This document shows, in pieces, positions 22,944-34,021 of a stretch of 64,000 nucleotides of DNA. A program made the position numbers and the translations under genes. Below the pieces are notes generated by a model that did not search any database, was not told the DNA's origin, and saw only the letters and a program-made list of their open reading frames with translations. The DNA comes from Humulus lupulus (lineage: Eukaryota; Streptophyta; Magnoliopsida; Rosales; Cannabaceae), in contig NC_084794.1 of NCBI RefSeq assembly GCF_963169125.1, positions 158,110,858 to 158,174,857 of the forward strand. Reading direction: 5' to 3'. How positions within the stretch are numbered: the first letter of the stretch is position 1; every line of letters begins with the position of its first letter.

Positions 22944-25033
22944 GGAAAATTTGTTGTTGTGTATTTTGATGATATTCTTATTTATAGCAAGAGCTTGCAT
23001 GATCATGCCTCACATTTAAATTCTGTTTTGGATGTGCTTAGGAAAGAGAAATTATATGCTAACCTCAAGAAATGTACTTTTTGCACCGATAAGCTTGTTT
23101 TCCTAGGTTTTGTTGTGAGTGCTACAGGTATTGAGGATGATGAGGAGAAGATCAAAGCCATCCAAGAATGGCCGACCCCCACCAGTGTAAGTAATGTTAG
23201 AAGTTTTCATGGACTTGCTAGCTTTTACAGGAGGTTTGTGAAGGATTTTAGCACCATCACCGCACCACTTACAGAAGTTATCAAAAAGAATGTAACATTT
23301 AAATGGGGTGAAGCACAAGAGGAGGCATTTCAGCTACTTAAATACAAGCTTACTCATGCTCCTTTACTTGCTTTGCCTAACTTTTCTAACACGTTTGAAG
23401 TTGAATGTGATGCTTCTGGTATAGGTATTAGCGCTGTTCTTATGCAGGATGGGAGACCGCTTGCATAATTTAGCGAAAAGCTAAGTGGGGCTGCCCTTAA
23501 TTACCCCACCTATGACAAAGAGTTGTATGCACTAGTGCGAGCTTTAGAAACATGGCAGCACTATTTGTGGCCGAAAGAGTTTGTGATTCGCACAGATCAT
23601 GAATCCTTGAAACATTTGAAAGGCCAACACAAGCTCAACAAGAGACATGCAAGATGGGTTGAGTTCATTGAGACATTTCCTTATGTCATTCGGTATAAGC
23701 AAGGTAAGGAGAATGTGTGGTTGCTGATGCCCTTTCTCGCAGGTATGCCTTAATCTCTACTCTTGATGCTAAGTTACTTGGTTTTGAACACATTAAGGAG
23801 CTTTATGCTGTTGACCATGACTTTGGGGAGATTTATGGTGTTTGTGAAAAATCTGCTGAGGGAAAATTTTATAGGCATGAGGGTTTCTTGTTTAGGGAGC
23901 ATAGGTTGTGTGTACCTAATTGTTCTTTAAGAGACTTGTTAGTTCGGGAATCCCACGGGGGAGGGTTGATGGGACATTTTGGAGTTGCTAAGACCCTAGT
24001 TATGTTACAAGAGCACTTCTTTTGGCCCCACATGAAACGAGATGTTGAGCGAATTTGTGGTAGGTGTGCCACTTGTAGGCAAGCTAAATCGAGAGTTCAA
24101 CCAAATGGCCTTTACACACCCCTACCTATTCCTAGTTCACCATGGGTTGATATTTCGATGGATTTTGTGTTGGGTTTACCTAGAAGTAAGCATGGGAGGG
24201 ATTCAATCTTTGTGGTGGTAGACCAGTTTTCTAAGATGGCTCATTTTATCCCCTGTCATAAAACTGATGATGCTTCTAACGTTGCAGATTTTTTCTTTAG
24301 GGAGATTGTGAGATTACATGGTATGCCTAGGACAATTGTATCAGATAGGGATGCTAAATTCTTAAGCTACTTTTGGAAAACATTGTGGGGTAAACTTGGG
24401 ACAAAACTATTGTTTTCTACTACTTGTCATCCTCAAACCGATGGTCAAACAGAAGTAGTTAATAGGACTCTATCCACCTTATTGAGGGCTATCATAAGTA
24501 AAAATATTAAGACTTGGGAAGATTGTTTACCACATGTTGAGTTTGCTTATAATCGTTCCATGCATTCTGCTACTAAATTTTCACCATTTGAAATTGTTTA
24601 TGGTTTTAATCCTCTAACTCCTTTGGATTTATCACCTTTACCTGTTTCTGAGCATTTGAATTTAGATGGAAAGAAGAAGGCAGAATTTGTGAAGCAAATC
24701 CATGAGAGGGCACGACTCAACATAGAGAGAAGGACTGAACAATACATTAAGCAAGCTAACAAGGGTCGTCATAAGCAGGTTTTTGAGCCCGGTGATTGGG
24801 TATGGTTACACATGAGGAAAGAGCGATTCCCAGCACAAAGACGTTCCAAATTGCTACCTCGAGGAGATGGTCCATTTCAAGTACTTGAAAGGATCAATGA
24901 CGATGCCTACCGACTCGATTTACCTGGTGAGTATACTGTTAGTGCTACTTTTAATGTTTCTGATTTGAGTCATTTTGATGCAAGTGACGATTTGAGGTCA
25001 AATCCTTCTCAAGAGGGGGGGGGGGGGGAATGA
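22944..25033 (+). pseudogene. RT (second part), RNase H and integrase of element B
   Basis: It continues with [10 protein letters not shown] in the frame of 22959. A TAA at 23466-23468 (A has TAC) interrupts RNase H. A further frameshift near 23715 precedes the integrase frame that runs to 25033. Integrase motifs are present ([35 protein letters not shown]). The frame ends at the TGA made by the first three bases of the LTR, because the preceding G run grew from 7 (in A) to 14. The LTR-encoded tail seen in A is therefore lost. Confidence 0.9.
25011..25030 (+). promoter_or_regulatory. expanded polypurine tract of element B
   Basis: AAGA, fourteen G residues, then AA directly precede the 3' LTR. 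Element A has seven G residues at the same place. The run would serve as the plus-strand primer and is also coding. Confidence 0.85.
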
Positions 25034-25779
25034 TGAGGACACCAAGACTAAAGATCCAAGTCAAGTTCCAGTTGGTTCGGTGACGAGGGCACGAGCCAAG
25101 AGATTCAAAGAAGAACTTAACAGCCTAGTCCACAGAGTCCTAAAACAAGAGGAGACTGTGGTCAACACTGAAGGAGAACAAAGACTTGTCCTACTCATCA
25201 AAGTAGACTTAGTTTAGGAGCTTGATGAGTCTTATTACATTTTGTCATCTTGTATTTTTTATTTTAATCACGTTTTTTATTTAGTCTTTGTTTATTTTGT
25301 GAAAAGTCAAATACTTGACTTGTGTGAGTCCAATAGTCTCTCTTTGTCTTTAATTTTCGGTTTTCATTAGGAAGACAAAGGGGTTGTCTTTAATTTTTGG
25401 TTTTCATTAGGAAGACAAAGGGGTTGTCTTTAATTTTCGGTTTTCATTAGGAAGACAAAGGGGCTTGTCTTGATGTAATTTTCGGCTATATAAGGCCTTG
25501 TAAATGTTTGGGAAAGGCAGATTATTATGAAATGAAATTTGTGAGTTTTTTCTTCTTGAGTTCTTGAAGAAACTATTAGAACTTATCAAGGGGTTCCTTG
25601 TGGTGTTCAACCTGACTTATCAAACGGATTCCCATCCCCGTTTGTGGCGTCTTCCTCATACCAAGGTTCGTGCTTGGCTAAGCATTGGGTCGCGGTTCTT
25701 CATTCCCATTTCGTGTGTTCTTGGTGGCTGCCATATTTGGTGTCGGGTTTCACCACAATCGTTGGTGTGGTTTGTATCA
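25031..25779 (+). repeat. 3' LTR of element B
   Basis: It is 749 bp, 80 bp longer than the 5' LTR because the GGTTTTCATTAGGAAGACAA unit (about 40 bp) is present three times in tandem (about 25360-25465). The TATA box is at 25487-25493. It ends TTTGTATCA and is followed by the duplication CTCTC. Confidence 0.93.
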
Positions 25780-26245
25780 CTCTCCTCCACCTTGGATGGC
25801 CATTGCTAGCTGCCCGGGTTTCGATTTTCCCTTCATGGAAATGTTGTAGCATTCCCTGGCAGCGAGCTGATCGCCACGGACCGTGCATATTCCCGTGGAA
25901 GAAGGGAATTTCAGCGCGAGGTGGCGAACAGAGGTGATGGCCTCAAAAGCTATAAGTGTGGGTCGGCCCAATATAGCATTGTACGCAGCGGGGCAGTCGA
26001 TGACCACGAACTCGAGGAGTTTGGAGACTATCCGAGGTCCTTCTCCTAAGATGATCACCAGCTCGATCGTCCCTATAGCCGCTGATCCTTCTCTTGAAAA
26101 ACCATACAACATCATGGAGGTCACCTTCATTTCGGCGACAGTCAAACCCATCTTCTCCAGTGTGGACCGAAATAGAAGGTATATCGAGCTCCCATTATCA
26201 ATCATCACTCTCCTAACCCTCCGATTAGCGAGCTGCACTGCTACG
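25780..26245 (-). pseudogene. aspartic protease of element C
   Basis: On the minus strand VQLANRRVRRVMIDNGSS carries the D-(N/S/T)-G protease active site (here DNG, Asp present). It is followed by the family pattern AYNAILGRPTL and FPSSTGICTVRGDQ. One base is missing at the gag-protease junction (about 26245, HNDPLP then stop). The frame runs into element B at 25779 and resumes at 18722. Confidence 0.85.
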
Positions 26246-28750
26246 GCAGGGGGTCGTTATGAGGGAACTGAACGTGGTTGGCATCTTCTTCAGTAAAAAT
26301 AATTGGCTGTCTCTCCAATCGCTGCTGCTTTGGCAGACGCTGCTCCGGGACGAACTCTACTCCGTTATGCGCCTTGAGTTCGTTTACGTACCTCTTCTGG
26401 GCACCCTTGCTCACGCCAGCCAAATGCGGACCTTCCGAGATTGTGGATATATCTCCTCCTATCATTGAAGGAGGGACGTCTTGATCTACCCGAGACCCGG
26501 GCTGACTGACCGGGACTTCCGGAGCAAGTCGACTTGTTGGAACCCTGTTCCGCGCGTACTGAGCCAAGGGGCTGGCTTTGATGAGAGTTTTGATCTCATC
26601 TTTCAAATGCCTGCAATCATCAGTATTGTGGCCAATGTCGTTGTAGAAACGACAAAACTTGGAGGTGTCTCTCTTCCCCTTCTGGTGCTTTAACGGCTCC
26701 GGCTTCTTCCAGGGGAGGAGAGCAGAGTTCACTAGGAAGATGTTCTCCCTAGAGTGGGTGAGCTCTGTATAAGTCGCGTAGATCGGCTTAAATTTGTCTA
26801 CGGAATTGTTCTTCTTTGGGCCGTGCTGGTTGCCATCGCCGTTCCCCTTTCTTTTGCCTCCACCGAACTGGTTATTCTGTGTAACATTCTGGGTCGCCGT
26901 CACGACCCCCGTTCCCACTCCAGCGGGCTGCTCAGGGACCTTGCTGGTTCCTGTAGCTGAGGCTTGGGCTTTCTCCAAGTTGATCCATCCTTGGGCCCTA
27001 TTCAGGAGTTCATTTATTGAGCTGACTCCCTTCCTTTGTAATTCGTTCCAGAGTCCCCCTCCGACGAGGATTCCAGTCCTCAAAGCCATGAGCTTGGAGC
27101 TGTCATCTGCGTCTCTGGCCCGAGCAGCGACGTTCGCGAACCTGCTCAGGTAAGCCTTCAGAGGCTCGTTGGGTTGTTGCCTCACATTAGCCAGAGAGTC
27201 GGCCTTGACGCGGGCAGCCTGGGAGGCTCGGAATGCCCTTTTGAAGTCAGCAGAGAAAGTCTTCCAGGAGCTGATTGATTGTTTCTTGCTTTGTTTGAAC
27301 CACTATCTGGCTGGTCCGGTCAGTGTGGAGGGAAATATCAGACACCTCAGCTCAGGGCCAATGTTGTGGGCCATCATCAGGGTATTGAACATCCCTAGAT
27401 GATCCGACGGATCTCCGTCTCCGTTGAATTTGGACAGGTGCGGCATACGGAAACCGAGTGGGTATGCCGTTGTTGCTATGCTGGGGGCGAAAAGCTCAAG
27501 CTTGTCCCCCGAATCATATTTGTCTTTCTTTTTCTCTGACAGGAGCTTCCTCATTAGCTCCTCCATTTGAGCTAGGCGCTCAAGGGTTTTGTCCTGATTT
27601 CCTTGGTTATTCCGGGGCTGATCGACAACTCCGGATCCATTGTATACGTTTGGTGGGTTATTGCCCCTCCTGTCCTGAGATAGGTTATTTGGGGCATTCC
27701 CGCCGTTACGTACCTCGGACAGGTCTCCCCCTGAGCGAGCATGGCTGCCACCTCCTACTAGTTCCCCTATATGAGAGTTAAGGCGATCTCGTAGGTCGCC
27801 CCAAGAGGTGGCTTGAGAACTTTGCGCCGATCTTAAGCGTTGACGCAGGTCTCTGCCAGAAAGGTCACTCCGGCGACTGCCGGTCCAGTAGCTCCCGTTA
27901 GAGAAGCTCAGAGTCCGCCTTTGGGGTTGAGGATCCGAGCTCCCTCTTGGCGCCCTGCTACGTCAGGAAGGTCTTGCGGATGGCGGGTTTCTCCTGCTGC
28001 TTCCTTAAGCCAGAATTTCTCGGATGGGCCGAGGAGGAGAAGAATATCTTATTGGTGATGGAGGATGCCTGACCGGAGATGCAATCCTGGTTCCGTCTGG
28101 GCGGATCAAGTTAGGTGGGGGCCTTTCGGCCCTGCCAACTTGCGGGTCCCGCGTCTGGTGATCTGGACGAGGCGCAGGACGGCTGGTGGGGATGGGCTGA
28201 CGCTGTGAGCCCTCCCCGGATCTCCTTCTGGAATTCCCTCGAGCCCTCTTGGGTGCGCTCGAGGCTGGCTGGGAGCTGGGAGTTAAAGTTCGGACCGAGC
28301 GGCTATACTGTTGCTCGGCTCTAGGCATTTCTTCGAAGTTTGCCTCTCGACGATGCGATGAGGGAATAGAGTTGGATGTCGGAGGTCTGTCCAAGCGGCT
28401 AGGCTTGGACCGATTACCCAGCGGGACTTACGAGTCTCGCCTTGCCTCTTTCCGACGTTAGCGTCGGTTGTAAGAGGGGGTAGTCGGGCCAACACCTCCT
28501 TAATCTGCTGACTAGCTTTCGCCAGTTGGCTCCTCAGCTGAGCGTTCTCCATTTCTACCGCAGTGTAAAAATCTGGGTTTGGATTAGGTGGCCGGGGCGC
28601 CGAACTTCCAGTGTCATCCTGGCCAACTGGCTGCTTGCCCGGCCGCTACTGGACTTCAGGATTTTGTTCACCAGAGATGGTGGCATGATGAGCCTCCTGC
28701 CCATCATGTTATTCCGCCTCGTTACCGTGTCTTGATCGAGTGGTCACCAT
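26241..28750 (-). pseudogene. gag of element C
   Basis: The likely ATG is at 28750 (MVTTRSRHGNEAE), 55 bp inside the 5' LTR. The order is an N-terminal coil (MENAQLRSQLAKASQQIKEV), an Arg/Pro-rich region, the core gag domain (LSKFNGDGDPSDHLGMFNTL, then PLKAYLSRFANVAARA), and a zinc-knuckle-like CRFYNDIGHNTDDCRHLK. It ends at FPHNDPLP before the protease. Lesions: TAA and TAG near the start, a frameshift between the coil and the Arg/Pro region, stops near 28005 and 27961, and a TAG at 27303-27305. This is a Tat-type gag by architecture. Confidence 0.82.
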
Positions 28751-28778
28751 AGTTGGATGTTTGCGATAGCACCAATCT

Positions 28779-28805
28779 AACTAGCTCTCAATGAAAGCAC
28801 CAAAC
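28779..28805 (-). promoter_or_regulatory. primer-site region of element C
   Basis: On the minus strand the 5' LTR end (CAACA) is followed by GTTTGGTGCTTTCATTGAGAG. The analogous place in element G reads TTTGGTGCCGTCTGTGG. The shared TTTGGTGC start suggests a primer tRNA other than iMet, which I do not assign. Confidence 0.55.
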
Positions 28806-29560
28806 TGTTGACGCGGTTCTTCGCCAACAGGTAATTAAGAAAATAAGAGGAGGGGATTAGTGCTTAATAATGAACCAAAATTGATGAATGAACTTTTTAT
28901 GGACTGGTGACACAAATGCGTTTTTTAGGTGGTTCGAAGGTTAAAATCCTTCTACTCCACCGGCCAATGTTATTGCTATATGCCTGATATTCTTTACAGG
29001 GTGTTTCCTTACACAGTAGAATCCAACCCTTTGCAACTCCCAGGGTCTCCATATTTATAGGAGAGGGCACCTGGGAGTTGGTAAGGGGGGTCATCCTGTG
29101 ACCTTCTTACCTATCATGTCACTTCTGTGACATTCATGATTAATTCCTAAAACCTAACATGTGAAGTGTGGTCTAATCAATAGGTAAGGGGGAGAATGGG
29201 CCGCACAGCCCAACCCAGTCGTGGGTGCCTGAATACACACGTTCATGCTGTGTGTCCGAGAAGTCAGGGGTATATCAGACATGTGATGTCTGATATATGC
29301 ACGTTTACCTTGCGTGGTTGACTTTATAAAAGGTCATAGCCTCCAACTCTAGCTCGTACCACGAGCTGGATGCCTCCTCGACCTGTGGTCTTCACAGTCC
29401 TGACTCGTTCCTTAAGTAATCTTGGCGAACCTTTGGATACCCCGAGCTAACGAGGTAGGACCTGACGACAACAGCTCCGGTCATGGGGGATCCACGTGGC
29501 TGATATAATTTAGGCCGTATCTCATCTCGCTAATAGCCCATTGGAAAATCAGGGCGTACA
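28806..29560 (-). repeat. 5' LTR of element C
   Basis: It is the 755-bp partner of 10151-10905, and the element is transcribed leftward from here. The minus-strand TATA box CTATAAATAT is at about 29051-29060. The outer end is followed by the duplication ATCAT (29561-29565). Confidence 0.9.
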
Positions 29561-29593
29561 ATCATATGAAACTACAATGGCCATCATACTTCT

Positions 29594-29708
29594 TGGGGCT
29601 TGTTAACTAAGCAAGTCATATGCCCATAGATTTGTGGGGCTTGCTAGCCAAGCAAGTCATATGCCCATAAATTATTGGGGCTTGCTAGCTAGACAAGTCA
29701 AGTGCCCA
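29594..29708 (-). repeat. hairpin-forming tandem repeat in solo LTR D (3 copies)
   Basis: On the minus strand each copy reads GGGCATATGACTTGC, a short loop, then GCAAGCCCC. GGGC can pair with GCCC and CTTGC with GCAAG. Copies are about 40-45 bp apart. The same array occurs in element D2's LTR (33386-33505) and in the solo LTR at 56467-56635, downstream of the TATA box in each. Confidence 0.7.
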
Positions 29709-30424
29709 AGGACTATAAACATACTATACGTAACATAACATAACATAACATAACATATAAACATATAAAATCTATCCTATTTTCCTTACCAAAACCGGGA
29801 TATTTGAGAACAAGAGCGGGATTAGAACACTCCTAAAACCAAAAGTAAGAATGGTGAGTTTCTAAAGAAAAGAGATGAAAAAGAAACTAAACCATCAAAG
29901 AGGAAACTTACCGAGAAGAACCTTAGATTAAAGAACTTAAACACCTAACCGCAAAACCATAAACAGAAGTTAGGATTTGAAAGAAACTTAAGGAAAACTA
30001 AGAAATCATAAAGAATATAACTTATAAATAATATTACCTTGGATAAACTAGAAACGATCTACACTTCAATATCGAAAACACACTTTATCTCACTACCCAA
30101 GTGTTTATAAAGCTTAAGATGATAAAACTTTTATCCCCAAAACCCAAGTGTATTACTCTATAGAAATTCTAGCAGCTTGAAGGCTCTGAACACAACTTGA
30201 AGAATGAAGAAAATGGCTGAGTACTAGGTCCTATTTATAGAGTTCAAGGAATGAAAATATCTCCTTTTTTGCTTGAATAAAATAATGAATATTAAATGAA
30301 AAATAATTGAATATTCGGTCAACAAATGCTTAAGACTCGATCAAAAAAAATTTAGAGGCAAGTCAAGAGGTTAAGGGATGAATCAAGCTCGGATTTTACG
30401 AAGTTCGAAAAACTACTCCTAGGG

Positions 30425-30561
30425 CCGATATATTGCCCACCCTAGGCGATATATCGCCTGACCCTATATCCCGAGTGTTCGTGGTTTCGTTCGTACGAAG
30501 TCAACGTGTTTTCCGTATCTCTCGTGCTGCGATATATCGCCTCTAAGGCTACGATATATCG
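30425..30561 (-). repeat. CGATATATCG palindrome cluster in solo LTR D
   Basis: It includes AGGCGATATATCGCCT (30444-30459, perfect 16-bp palindrome), GCGATATATCGC (30529-30540), CGATATATCG (30552-30561) and a diverged CCGATATATTGCC (30425-30437). It lies about 190 bp upstream of the LTR's TATA box (near 30235, minus strand). Confidence 0.8.
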
Positions 30562-31105
30562 GCATAAGTAGAAAATTTAAACACGTTTTTGCACGAATTT
30601 AGGATAATTAGAGTTGATTAATTAGAGTTGATTATCGGCATAAGTAATACGTGATTCCAGAAAGGTCTGGAAGGGTCTAGAGCTTCTAGAAACTTCTATT
30701 ATTGAATTATCCATTTAAAAATGCTTAAACCCTCAAATAAACAAGATTGTGACAAGTGTCATGTTCTTAATGGTTCTGGAAGATTCTAGAGTTTCTAGAA
30801 CTTTGTTTTATTTAAACTATAATTAACTCCTTAAATAAACATGATCACGACAAGTGTCATACTCTTAATGGTTCTATCTAAACCTTAGGTTATAATTAAA
30901 ATATTTCTATGACCAAAAATATTAATCAAACCTTATGTTATAATTAATATTTCTAAACTATAGGTTAAACTTATAAAATCCATAACTATTGCTATAAGTG
31001 TCCTACTAAGTCTCGGTTTGAACCAAAATCCACGAAATCTAAAATACTACAACTACTGCTAACTATCTAGCTAGCTAAGTAAACATTCTGGGACTCTACA
31101 GCCTA

Positions 31106-31445
31106 TGAACTAAATTGGAATTCTAGATTAATTATTCCCAGTTTGCCACAGTATTACTGCAACATCAGCATCATATTTACATTTTAGGAGGAATTCATTA
31201 TTCTAGCTCTTCACCACTGTCTTGCTCTCTCACTCATTTGTTTATTTTATGTACTTTCTTGGATAGATTTTAGGCTTAATCAAATCTTTATCACTTGTTT
31301 GGTCCAAGTTGTTTAGTATTGATTTTTGCATGATTAGTAACTAATTCAATCCCTATTGAGACGATACTCACTTATCACTTTATTACTTGTTTGCCGACTG
31401 TGTACACTTGCACAACTTTATTTGCACACACTATTAATTTTGCAA
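31106..31445 (+). mobile_element. LTR-like block J, right part
   Basis: It continues J after solo LTR D and its GCCTA duplication. It ends near GTGTACACTTGCACAAC, before relic K resumes. No coding sequence is seen. The exact right boundary could lie anywhere in about 31410-31455. Confidence 0.5.
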
Positions 31446-32044
31446 CACTGTCATCTAGTGTTCAACCTTCATTTGCTGACAGTTTAGGCATTTGGACACA
31501 TACTCAACTACATCTCTCCTTATCTCTGGCCATCAGTACAAAGATTTCAGATCCTGATACATCTTCGTGGTGCCTGGGTGTAACGAATACGGAGTGGTAT
31601 AAGATTCATCTAAATCTCCTGTATGGTAACAACATCCATCGGGACACACACTCGATCCTTGTACCTAAACATCCCCATCTCGAAAATGGTAAAGTCCTTA
31701 GCCTCTTCTGCTTGGACATCATCTCTATGTATCACTAACTGGGAATCACCCAACTGACCATCCTTTATCCTCTCTAGGAGTGTAGACTATAAAGTAATAT
31801 TGTCTAACTGGCCCACCAAAAATTCTATCCTCGCTCTGCTCATATCCTCTGCCAATTCCCAAGATATATGTTATAAGCTATACAACTGTCTTGGGCCTCT
31901 TCGACTCAGAGCATTTGCTGCCACGTTGGCTTTCCCTGGATGATAAATAATCTCACAAGCATAATCCTTCAAAGGTTCTAACCAACATCTATGTCACATG
32001 TTTAGATCAATATGTGTGAAAAAGTACTTCAAACGATTATGATC
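31446..32044 (-). pseudogene. RNase H-integrase relic K
   Basis: Minus-strand reading gives DHNRLKYFF, then [14 protein letters not shown] and ANALSRRG (end of RNase H/connection). Further left come YSLHPGTTKMYQDLK and VVEYVSKCLNCQ (integrase zinc-binding domain). Stops and frameshifts are frequent. It continues at 5832-5925 after block J. Element D2 inserted at its right end, 32044. Confidence 0.75.
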
Positions 32045-34006
32045 TGTAGAGTCCAAGAACTTTACTTAGCTAGTTAGATAGTAGTAGTAATAGTAATAGC
32101 TAGTAATAGTTGTAGTATGTTTATGACTGTGGATTTTGGTTCAAACCGGGACTTAGTTGAAAACTCCTAACAATAGTTATGGATTTCATAAGTTTAACCT
32201 ATAGTTTAAGAATATTAATTATAACATAATGTTTGATTAATATTGTTGGTTATTAATATGATAATTATTATAACCTAAGGTTTAGATAGAGCCAATAGGA
32301 TTATGACACTTGTCATATGCATGGTTATTAAGGAATTATTATTTCAATGATAAAATAAGGGAAATATAAGAGTTAGTCTTCACCAGAATATGTTAGGAGC
32401 ATGACATTTGTCATAGTTTTATTTATTTGTGGATTAGGTTAGATAATTAAATAGATTTTTCGTAACTTTAGGGTACTGTAACTTCCGACCTATTTTTGAC
32501 CTAGTTATGTTATGAATTTCGAAAAATAGTATTTCTATAAAGTTGTAGATAATTGAATTAGCTTTCTAACGGTATAAAGAAAGTTTAAATTGAAGTCTTA
32601 TATATCCAGATATGTTGATTTTACTGCAGGTGAGTTTAAAGTTACGAGATTTAGGGAGTTAAAAGTTAGGATTCTATTTGTTTTTATTATTTTTGTTTTA
32701 TAAATCAAGCTTTAACTCCTTAAACCTCTCTCTGAACAATTTGACCAAGTCCTAAGCCTTTGGCTGAAGAATATTCAAATATTTTCAATTAAATTCATTA
32801 TTTTATTCAAAGCCAAAAAGAAGATTTTTATTCTTAGAACTCTATAAATAGGACCTAGCACCAAGCCTTTTCATTCATTCTTCAAGCATTGATCAGAGCC
32901 TTCCAAGTGTTAGTGAGACTATAGAGTGATAAACACTTGGATTGGGGTTATAAGCTTAATCGTTATAAGCTTAATAAACACTTGGGAAGTAAGGTTATAG
33001 TGTATTTCAGTTTCGAGGTATAGTTCGGTCATAGAAGCATTCAAGGTATTCCTATTCTTAGTTCCTTTCAGTATTGTTTCATTAGTTTTATAGTCCTAAC
33101 TTAGTCTTCTCTATTCTTGGTTAGGCATCTAAGTTCTTCGAACTTGAGGTTTCTTGTCGGTAAGAATATTCTCGGTGGTTTTTAGTTCATTCATCTCTTT
33201 CTTTTAGAATACTCACCTCTATATCATGGTTTTTAGGAGTGTTCCAAAATCTCGACTTTGTTCTCATCATCCTAGTATATTGGTAAGGAAAATAGGATAG
33301 GATATTATGTGTTATGCCATATGTTATCTTATGATTTATGTGTTATGTTAACTTATGATTTGTGTGATATGTATGTTTGTAGACTTGGGCATATAACCTG
33401 TACAACTAACAAGCCCCAATAAATTTATGGGCATATGACTTGCTTAGCCAGCAAACCCCACGAATCTAATGGGCATATGACTTGTTTATTTTATGGGACC
33501 CCAAGTAATAATGGCCATTATAGTATATGTGACATATGTTATGATATGTTTTAGTGTATGTTGATATGAATTTTATGTATATGATTTATGTGTTAGATTT
33601 TCCTTGTTGGGCATTAGGCTCACTCCTTTATGTTTATATGTGCAGGAAAGAGCTTTGGTGGCGGGAAAGGTTCTTGGAAGCTTGGGGATGTGTATTGAGG
33701 CAGAATGGAATCGAAGGACCGAGCGTTCGATTCGAGGATGAAGTCTTTTTAATTATGGTTTTCTATGTATTTTTTTGCATTTGGTTTGTAATAAGCTTTA
33801 ATTAAGTTTTCATTATGTCAAAGTTATGTTTTGTTTCAACAATGGGATCCCAATGTCCTACTTATGAATTTTATATAGTTTTGAACCTTTACCTTACAGT
33901 TTTGAAATAAAGTTATGATTATTTCATTTGTAAGTTTTATTAAAAAATTAGTATCTATGTATAGTAGTCATTAATGGTCCAAAGTCTAGAGTAGTTGGGT
34001 CATTAT
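32045..34006 (+). repeat. 5' LTR of element D2
   Basis: It starts TGTAGAGTCCAAG and ends about GGGTCATTATA (expected TTACA), followed by the primer site. TATA box TATAAATA is at 32843-32850. The U3 segment before it (about 32460-32700) differs from that of the solo LTRs of this family and lacks the CGATATATCG cluster. Hairpin repeats (GGGCATATGACTTGC type) lie at 33386-33505. A conserved CTTGTTGGGCATTAGGCTCA then TGTGCAGG lies at about 33602-33650. Confidence 0.88.
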
Positions 34007-34009
34007 AGT

Positions 34010-34021
34010 TGGTATCAGAGC
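34010..34021 (+). promoter_or_regulatory. primer binding site of element D2 (tRNA-iMet)
   Basis: TGGTATCAGAGC is a perfect match to the standard plant tRNA-iMet primer complement, three bases after the LTR. Confidence 0.92.

Larger units (their letters stand above)
18723..25779 (+). mobile_element. CRM-like LTR retrotransposon B, full length, dead, inserted in C
   Basis: LTRs at 18723-19391 and 25031-25779 (TGATGAGG...GTATCA) are flanked by the perfect duplication CTCTC (18718-18722, 25780-25784). The internal region contains a primer site, leader, gag-pol and polypurine tract, closely related to element A. Apart from a repeat expansion, the two LTRs differ at roughly 16 sites by my hand count, almost all C/T or G/A transitions, as expected from decay of methylated cytosines. 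This is the youngest well-dated insertion in the left nest. Confidence 0.93.
10151..29560 (-). mobile_element. Tat-like Ty3/gypsy element C with antisense gene, split by element B
   Basis: Paired 755-bp LTRs (10151-10905, 28806-29560) start TGTTGA and end GTACA on the plus strand and are flanked by the perfect duplication ATCAT (10146-10150, 29561-29565). The internal order on the minus strand is primer region, gag, protease, RT, RNase H, integrase, a tandem-repeat region, then an opposite-strand gene (11169-14603) and the polypurine tract. A long 3' region with an antisense ORF fits the Tat lineage. Removing element B (18723-25779) and one CTCTC restores contiguity from protease into RT. The LTRs are equal in length and differ by scattered substitutions. 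Confidence 0.9.
7084..31100 (-). mobile_element. solo LTR D (Tekay-like family), split by later insertions
   Basis: On the minus strand it starts TGTAGAGTCCCAG at 31100 and ends GGGTCGTTACA at 7084. The same LTR flanks element D2 (32045-34006) and recurs at 55159-57152. Its own sequence is 7084-7498, 10102-10150 and 29566-31100, about 2.0 kb in all. The rest is solo LTR I and element C. A perfect 5-bp target-site duplication GCCTA (7079-7083 and 31101-31105) shows that it inserted as, or collapsed to, a single LTR inside J. Confidence 0.88.

Noticed and set aside
29594..29708. Regularly spaced repeat considered as a CRISPR-like array
   Set aside because: Spacers are related to each other, the repeat is imperfect, the sequence is a plant LTR and the same array recurs in other copies of that LTR.
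5926..31445. Target-site duplication for block J
   Set aside because: AGCTA at 5921-5925 has only a 3-of-5 match (CACTA) near 31426, which is too weak to claim.
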